Below are positions 8,312 to 14,183 of a DNA stretch of 14,183 nucleotides, piece by piece. Positions within the stretch are counted from its first letter, which is position 1; each line of letters starts with the position of its first letter. This DNA comes from Pleurotus djamor (Eukaryota; Basidiomycota; Agaricomycetes; Agaricales; Pleurotaceae), in the NCBI GenBank assembly GCA_029747585.1, contig JAPEVF010001084.1, positions 1 to 14,183 of the forward strand, read 5' to 3'. The translations under genes were made by a program, and so were the position numbers. Below the pieces are notes generated by a model, which saw only the letters and a list, made by a program, of their open reading frames with translations, had not been told where the DNA came from and searched no databases.

Positions 8312-8731
8312 GATCCACGGGGGATGCGAGAAGAAGGCGCAATGAAGAGTACCCTAAAGGTTAGATCAATATAAAGGGGGAGTCTAGAAATAGACCATGT
8401 GGCCGACTGGAAGGGTTTGCATGACTTTCGGCAAGTATGACGAAATTTAGGACCATCGGAGACCTAAAGGAGGACCTTGCAAGTGGGAGCAGCTTCAGTA
8501 TGAGTATCTCGTAGCCTATCCCTTCCAGATTGCGACGCGGGATTAGAACCATCGCAATGAGGACCGTGCGTGATCATGAGGGTATCCTTACAGGCGGTAA
8601 ATGATTGGCACATCATCAATCAGATGAGGCATAGTCAAAATCATTGAAGGCGATCCGTCGAAATGATGGGAAGTGTAGAGATAAGCCGTGGCAAAACTCA
8701 TCGTCGGGAGCATATGAATACCTGGAAGGAT
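8312..8731. other. Intergenic region between kinase 3' end and bHLH 5' end
   Basis: These 420 bp should hold the kinase 3' UTR and the bHLH promoter, since both genes run on the minus strand. I see no convincing TATA box in the right orientation and no CACGTG. A 63-codon minus-strand frame at 8361-8552 shows no recognisable motif and is not called a gene. Confidence 0.5.
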
Positions 8732-10902
8732 TTAATAATCAATGTTTATCCATTGGTATGGATAAGTCGAAGAGTAAGCTTCGCCATCGACATCAAGGTG
8801 CGAGCGAGGATGACTCGAGATGGGTATCATTGGCAAGATAGCTTCATCCATATTCTTGCTGAGAAAGTCAAAGATGCTGCGCTGGAAAGTCTCGTGAACG
8901 AATTCAGGATGTGTTCTCCCCGATTCTTCATCCATCCAATAGTAATCAACGGTCAACATGGACGCAAGTTGCTTGATGAGGAGACCAAGGGGGGCGAAAG
9001 CGGGGTCCAGTGAACCCTCCATGCCAGTGCTAGAATTCAGCATAAAAGCATTGCGCGCCTTGTAGTCACCGTGGAGTTCCCCCCAGTCAGAAGCCTTGAT
9101 AAAGGACGTGCCTTCAGCACCTTTGGGTTGGATAAGCAGCGCCCAGTACACAAGAAGCCAAAATATAGACTCCGCATCATGGTGAAGTGCATGCGTAAAC
9201 TTGGGATGGTTACTGGGCCGAGATTGAACCACGGTTGCTTCCATTTGTGGAAAAATCGTTTCACGCGATGGGTGAGCCAGAGCATAGACATCGGGCAAAG
9301 CGGGTGTTTGCTCTACTATGGTCATTTTAGCGTTTGCCCAGTCGAGGGGGGCACCGTTCTCAATCGCTCGGGATGTAAAGATGGGTGTCCCCTAGGTATG
9401 ATCGTCGATACGTGACAATGACTCAAGGCCAAGGGAAAGAGTACGTACGGTGTGCCTTTGCGAGGGCAAGTCCCCAAGTTTCTGCGCTCGGTTGTAATCA
9501 ATCAACAATGCGTGCGTCTCCAGCATATTGGGACTGCATACCAACGGCAATGAGACATGTGTGGTCCTGTGAGTAATGTGAACCACTCACCTCTTCCCTA
9601 GTAGAAACTTGATATAGCAAACATCCTCCTTATGTGCACCCTCAGGGACCGAGGAGACAGGATTCGCTAACCAGCAGACGTTACCAGAACTGATGTCGCG
9701 ATGTAGCACCTGGGACGGTTCCCTGTAGAGATGGCGAATGACTACGTTCGTTGATTATTGAAAACACAGAATATACAACAGAATACACTTACTCTCCAAC
9801 GTGTCGTACAAGACTTCAAGCCCTGTCTGGACATTTGGGACATCCATGAACCGCTGTCCGTGCTCAGCAAACCCAAGACGAGACTTCCCCCGAATCGTCG
9901 CCACGAGATGGGGAACATCGACTTCGCAAAAGTACCGTGGAGTCACGACTCCAATGATAGGCTTCTTGTGTATATGTTGTAACATGTCATATTCATGTCT
10001 AACGATCTCCTTCCTGGCGTACTGATCTTTGATGACGGGAATGGGAGATGTCGGGTTGACCAAGACATTGGTTCGCGAATGGAAAGGGGCACTTGCGTAC
10101 TTGTGTGTGTAGTCGTAACCTGCTAGGGATGTCTTCCCGTCTGGATGATGGAGCTGGGGATAAGTGTAGGCGAGGACGCCGGGGACCTTGGCACAAGTAG
10201 GGTCTGCGAAGGGTCCTGGCCGATACATGCGGAAGATCATCTTGTGCAAGAGACGCAGCACGGGATCAAACTCTTTCCGATCCACTCTGCAGATTTGAAG
10301 TCCAACACCTGAAACAGCGAAAATAAAATCGAAATGGTCCTTCTCGAAGTACATCCCGGGGACGATATGCCGGTCAGGGCGAGCCATGAGAAGGTAATAA
10401 GCATCCGATAGTCCTTGTTGGCGTCGCTGGTCCCTTGACTTGTCGTCAGACGCAACCTCGCATGTAACTTCCATACAGGGCCAAGGAACCTTTCTATCCG
10501 GTTCAGTCCAGTCAGTCTCGAATGCACCAACGACGCACGCTCTGCACTCGGTGCGCGTCGTGGGATGCTCCTGAGGAACATCTGCGACATGGGCAAAGCG
10601 CAGAAACTGCTGACTTTGGGACTCTTTTTCTGTTCAAGCGATTAGACAGACTTTTAAAGCACTAGAAGGCCACGCTTACTGAGATCAACAAGTACTCGAG
10701 CCGATACAGCGTTGGCAAGTTTGGCCAAGCTCGTCGGAGAGTCTTCCAGCATAAAACCATTGGGAAGCATGTGTTCTGTGAAAGAACCTACCAGCTCATT
10801 CGCCCCGAAGGCCATGAGCTCGTCGCAGGCTGCTTCGTTAGCTAGGTCATATTGTTTGATTTTCGTGTCCTGATTACTAATTTTCCGATTCGTGACAGTC
10901 AT
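8732..10902 (-). CDS. FunK1-type fungal protein kinase
   Basis: Five exons, 10902-10680, 10629-9793, 9741-9591, 9533-9449 and 9391-8732, with introns of 50-57 nt, give 651 residues. The FunK1 family is a kinase group expanded in multicellular basidiomycetes; substrates are mostly unknown. The N-terminal half has the family pattern WTEPDRKVPWPCMEVTCEV, a probable beta3 lysine (VIK, Lys275) and a helix-C Glu (RHEYDML, Glu287). The catalytic loop is HRDISSGN (Asp369, Asn374). The metal-binding motif is IDYN (Asp416) instead of DFG, as is common in this family. Then come GTPIFTSRAIEN, PALPDVYALAHPSRETIF and HDAESIFWLLVYW, followed by a C-terminal lobe ending HETFQRSIFDFLSKN. I chose ATG 10902: an upstream in-frame ATG at 11064 would overlap the divergent gene, and its added residues look non-coding. 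All key residues are present, so the kinase is probably active. Confidence 0.95.
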
Positions 10903-11047
10903 GTCGCGCGATTGGAGAGCTCGTGAACATATCACTGATGTCCACTGCTGGCAGGAAGAGTAACCAAATAACAGCCGAGGTCCGCGGTGTACCTGGACCC
11001 ATGGACCAGTCCGTGAATAGGGGCGCCGCTCTTGACTGACGACCCTC
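10903..11047. promoter_or_regulatory. Shared divergent promoter between kinase and Zn2Cys6 factor
   Basis: Only 145 bp separate the start codons of two divergent genes, so both promoters must lie here or overlap the coding starts. No TATA box is evident. The palindrome CCGCGG at 10982-10987 consists of two CGG triplets, the half-site read by Zn2Cys6 proteins, in everted order without a spacer. It could be an autoregulatory site of the adjacent factor, but this rests on one short motif. Confidence 0.5.
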
Positions 11048-14000
11048 ATGTCCTCCAGCGACAACGACGACGACGGCGCCCATTATATCAAGAAAAGAAA
11101 GGCTCAGCGTGCATGTGATACGTGTCGACGTCGGAAAAGTAGGTCAAAGTCTTGTCAGCGTGCCGCACGCGACTAATGATCCTCAGTCCGATGTATGGAT
11201 TTCTCTTCGTCCACTGGCCTCGCCCTTCAATGTCTCATATATTTCTACAGGCGACGGCGTTCAGGAGTCTGATATATTCTGCTCGAACTGTATCAAATTA
11301 TCATTTCCCCGGTGCACCTACGAGGACATACCGAGTGTAAGCGCAACTTGCGGTGCGCTAGCTGGCTTTCTGCTGAAATTCCAGTAGAAGCGGCACCGAC
11401 CTAGTGGGAAGGAGTAAGTACATGTTCAATGACTACATTTCAACTTCAACTTATCAGGCGTAGGTATACAAAGCTGCTTGAAGCCCAGGTTGCGAGACTA
11501 ACTAGCCTATTCCGAAAGGTATTCGGTGGTTTATTTGGGCGTCCCTCACGTATAACTCAGTTGATCCTAAAAGCTTCACCCGGAACTCGACCTTGACGTT
11601 CTACTTCGTGATGAGAGAGCCTCTCCTCAGGTTACCGCGTCTATAACAACAAGCCCTCGTCCATCGCCCACACCATCCAGCGGCGAACTTATCTCTCAAC
11701 TTCTTCGCGCCTCTACAGAAGTCCCAGAGCAACACGACGACGAAGACAGCCGTGACATATATGTTTCAGACGATTTCAAACGTTTGACGGTCCATGATCC
11801 CGAAGAAAACCTCTTTTTTGGAAAATCCAGCGGTGTTGCCCTTCTGCAGACTGCGATGAATATGAAACAAGCACTGTCTGGGCGTCCGAGGGCTGAACAT
11901 GTCAAGAACCCTCAGGTGTGGTCGCAGAGGCGCGAATGCTTCTGGACGACCCCGAGCGTACGTGGTTCGCAATGTGTCCTGCTGAGGCTGTTTGCTAATT
12001 CCGCGTGTCCAGTGGGAATCCTCGCCGCCATTGGGTCCCCCGACTCTGTCTCTCCAATTTCCGGAAGAAGATCTCATGCCCGTTCTCATTGACAATTATT
12101 TCGAGAACTTCAATCTTTTGCTGCCGTTACTCCACCGACCAACATTTGAGCGCTCCATGAAAGATGGCCTTCACCTAATCCATGATACCTTCGGGGCCAT
12201 TGTCCTCCTTGTATGCGCTCTCGGCTCCAGGCAGTCAGATGACCCTCGCGTGTGCCTCAGCGATGTAGAACACCCCGAATATTCTCGTGGCTGGAAGTAC
12301 TTCAATCAGGTGCAGATAGTTCGTCAGTCCGTCTTATCAGCTCCGACACTCTATGATCTACAACTTTACTGCGTAAGTCAGACTCTCATTCGTAATGGGT
12401 TGCCCTCCTGAACAGGTCTAGTTAGCAATAGAATTCCTTCGTGATTCATCTGTCGGTCATTCATGCTGGACATTAGTTGGAATCGCACTCCGCCTTGCAC
12501 AGGAGGTTGGCGTTCACAAGTGGAGAAGGAAGAATCGAGCACCGACTGTCGAAAATGAACTCTGGATGCGCGCTTTCTGGTAGGTCCCATGAGTGCAGTG
12601 TCAATCGTCGTACACTCACAGAGCCCCACCGAGTAGGATTCTCCTCTCATTGGACCGAACCCTAAGCTCGCTCCTCGGACGATCTTGCACAATCGGAAGC
12701 GAAGAGTAAGTCGCATCCATGCTAGACCAGTAGGCGACCTCATTGACCCTTGGCTTAGACTTGACCTAGATCTACCACTCGAAGTTGACGACGAGTACTG
12801 GGAACATCCTGACCCAGAAAAGGCCTTCAGACAGCCTGATGACAAACCATCGTTGATCACGAGCTTCAACTGCTCGCTGCGACTTATGCATATCCTTGGA
12901 ACTGCTCTGCGAACCCTAGTATGACGGTTCATGTACAATCTCACGCCTTTCGTTGACGTCTTTGCGAATGTAGTATATCACCCAGAAGTCTCGGATCGCT
13001 CTTGGGCTAATAGGAGCATGGGAGCATCCCATTGTCTCTCAGCTGGACTCCAAGCTGAACCAATGGCTTGACACGCTTCCTCCACATCGTAGGTCTCACT
13101 TTCTATCTTGAAGCTTCACCAAGTCACCAAGTCACCATCCTCTCAGTTCGTTGGGATGACATTCGGAGCAACAGCCCTTTCTTCCGACAGTCATCTTACT
13201 TACACACCCAGCATTGCTATGTCAGAATCATCGTTCACCGACCATTTCTGCATACCCTTTCAGGTTTATCTTCCTCCTCAATGGCAATCTGCGCCAACGC
13301 CGCTCGCAATTGCTGTCATACCTTAGACATCCATCGAAAAGTTGCCCCGGAAACGATTTTACCCATGACGGCGGTGAGGCAAACATTATCTCATTGTTTT
13401 ATCATCTTTTTCACCATCATGCGTAGTACGGGGGTTTCGTTTCAGGCGTGATCCTTCTTCTGAACTTGTGGACCGCAATCCAGGCCGGTGAACCTGTAAA
13501 TCAAGCGAAGGATATGCAACATATCCATAGCTGTATGGAGCTATACAGAGTATGTGAAGACAGGTCAGTTCCCCGTCGCTATTTTTCTTCTACTTTATCA
13601 TGACCACTTCATCTTAGATGGGTCATGTCTGGAAGAGTCTGGTTTGTTGTTCCCCGATGTTCCCCTTCCTTTTGAACTGACATGTGGGAGCAGGGATATC
13701 ATGAATGAATTGGTCCACGCCGGGACGATGTCTCCCTCGAACTCCACTCACTCCTGCAGTGACAGTCCTTTCGTTGCAGCTAGCGATGGAAGTCCCTTGC
13801 CTTTCTTGCGCGATATTACGTCCTTGAAGGCCTTTCCATCTGACATGCTCACCGACCCCTCTTTGACCCACGTTGTCAATACTGCTCCAGGCTGGGAGGC
13901 TACATCGGACGATGTAGGTCGTGCAGATATTCTGGCGCGGGGTGCTCCGACGACCAATGGTTGGACTCAACCAACCAGCTCACCACCCGATAGTCGAGCA

Positions 14001-14183
14001 ATGAGCTTTACTTTTCAAAGTAGCTCCTCTTCAAATTCTACCTCCAATCCCATGGATTTATGGACCAACGCTCCCGCTAACTTTGAGTGAGTCGGTACAC
14101 AGTGATATCGTCGTATCTGATCTGTGTTAACCTAACTTTATGGCCCAGCTTAGACGACTGGGGACAATATCTCGCCAATGTCA
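11048..14183 (+). CDS. Zn2Cys6 fungal transcription factor (3' end beyond window)
   Basis: A nuclear DNA-binding regulator. Exons: 11048-11138, 11187-11192, 11251-11336, 11388-11413, 11458-11518, 11574-11957, 12013-12372, 12422-12579, 12637-12705, 12759-12918, 12974-13088, 13147-13373, 13427-13563, 13618-13641, 13694-14086, 14149 onward. Phases agree throughout and give at least 777 codons. The zinc cluster has Cys23, 26, 33, 43, 46 and 54 (CDTCRRRKIRC, then CSNC). A basic KRHRPSG linker and a coiled-coil (RRYTKLLEAQVARLTSLFRK) follow for dimerisation. From about 240 comes the fungal-specific factor domain: NLLLPLLHRPTFERS, VLLVCALGSRQSDDPR, GIALRLAQEVGVHKW, VRIIVHRPFLHT and GVILLLNLW. The C-terminus is Ser/Pro/Thr-rich and probably activating. 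The frame does not end at TGA 14088-14090: gtgagt at 14087, branch cctaac and acceptor cccag at 14148 lead to LDDWGQYLANV. The regulated pathway cannot be told from sequence. Confidence 0.95.
13116..13136. repeat. Short tandem repeat (8-bp unit) inside an intron of the Zn2Cys6 gene
   Basis: The unit tcaccaag is present about 2.6 times in a row, just before the acceptor of the intron at 13089-13146. The repeat supplies part of the pyrimidine-containing tract. It is a local slippage product with no evident function. Confidence 0.6.

Noticed and set aside
8368..8375. TATA-like box (aatataaagg)
   Set aside because: It is oriented for a plus-strand gene, but the adjacent genes are on the minus strand and no plus-strand gene follows.
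10903..11064. Kinase start at ATG 11064
   Set aside because: It would add 54 residues with no family similarity and overlap the first exon of the divergent Zn2Cys6 gene; ATG 10902 fits better.
12378..12944. 188-codon minus-strand frame
   Set aside because: It is antisense to well-supported exons of the Zn2Cys6 factor and matches no family I know.
13642..13693. Frameshift in the Zn2Cys6 gene after SGRVW
   Set aside because: A 52-nt intron with branch aactgac and acceptor gagcag restores the frame and gives RVWDIMNELV, which fits the family, so no frameshift is needed.
13554..14090. Separate 178-codon plus-strand gene
   Set aside because: Its second half is exon 15 of the Zn2Cys6 factor; its first half runs through two introns (13564-13617 and 13642-13693), and its stop lies in a third intron.

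Overview
The window is nuclear DNA of a filamentous basidiomycete, most likely a mushroom-forming Agaricomycete. Three things point there: a FunK1-type fungal protein kinase, an F-box-like protein of the kind amplified in those genomes, and genes cut by many very short introns (44-66 nt, GT..AG, often with a CTNAC-type branch site). Exon structures below were worked out by hand from splice signals and conserved protein motifs. No database search was possible. Four isolated N bases (448, 3394, 6941, 6961) show that the assembly is imperfect.

Layout from left to right: (1) 53-334, plus strand, the last two exons of an unrecognised cysteine-rich protein entering from the left edge. (2) 335-1471, no convincing gene. 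(3) 1472-1554, minus, a tRNA-Asn(GTT) gene with a 10-nt intron. (4) 1795-about 3531, minus, an F-box-like protein whose 5' end is confused by an N at 3394. (5) About 3539-4058, minus, a coding-like stretch broken by in-frame stops, either decayed or badly sequenced. (6) 4267-about 7165, plus, a GH2 beta-mannosidase of at least 13 exons that has both catalytic glutamates but stops right after the catalytic barrel. (7) 7298-8311, minus, a two-exon bHLH transcription factor. (8) 8312-8731, intergenic. (9) 8732-10902, minus, a five-exon FunK1 kinase. (10) 11048-14183, plus, a Zn2Cys6 transcription factor with at least 16 exons, running off the right edge.

The kinase and the Zn2Cys6 factor are transcribed divergently from 145 bp. 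The beta-mannosidase promoter holds a perfect CACGTG E-box about 90 bp before the start codon, and the adjacent bHLH protein carries the His/Glu/Arg triad expected for CACGTG binding; any regulatory link is inference. There is no CRISPR array, insertion sequence or complete transposon. The most notable points are a 6-nt microexon inside the Zn-cluster coding region, a 10-nt microexon inside the conserved WDWGP motif of the beta-mannosidase, the missing C-terminus of that enzyme, and the very long loop of the bHLH domain.
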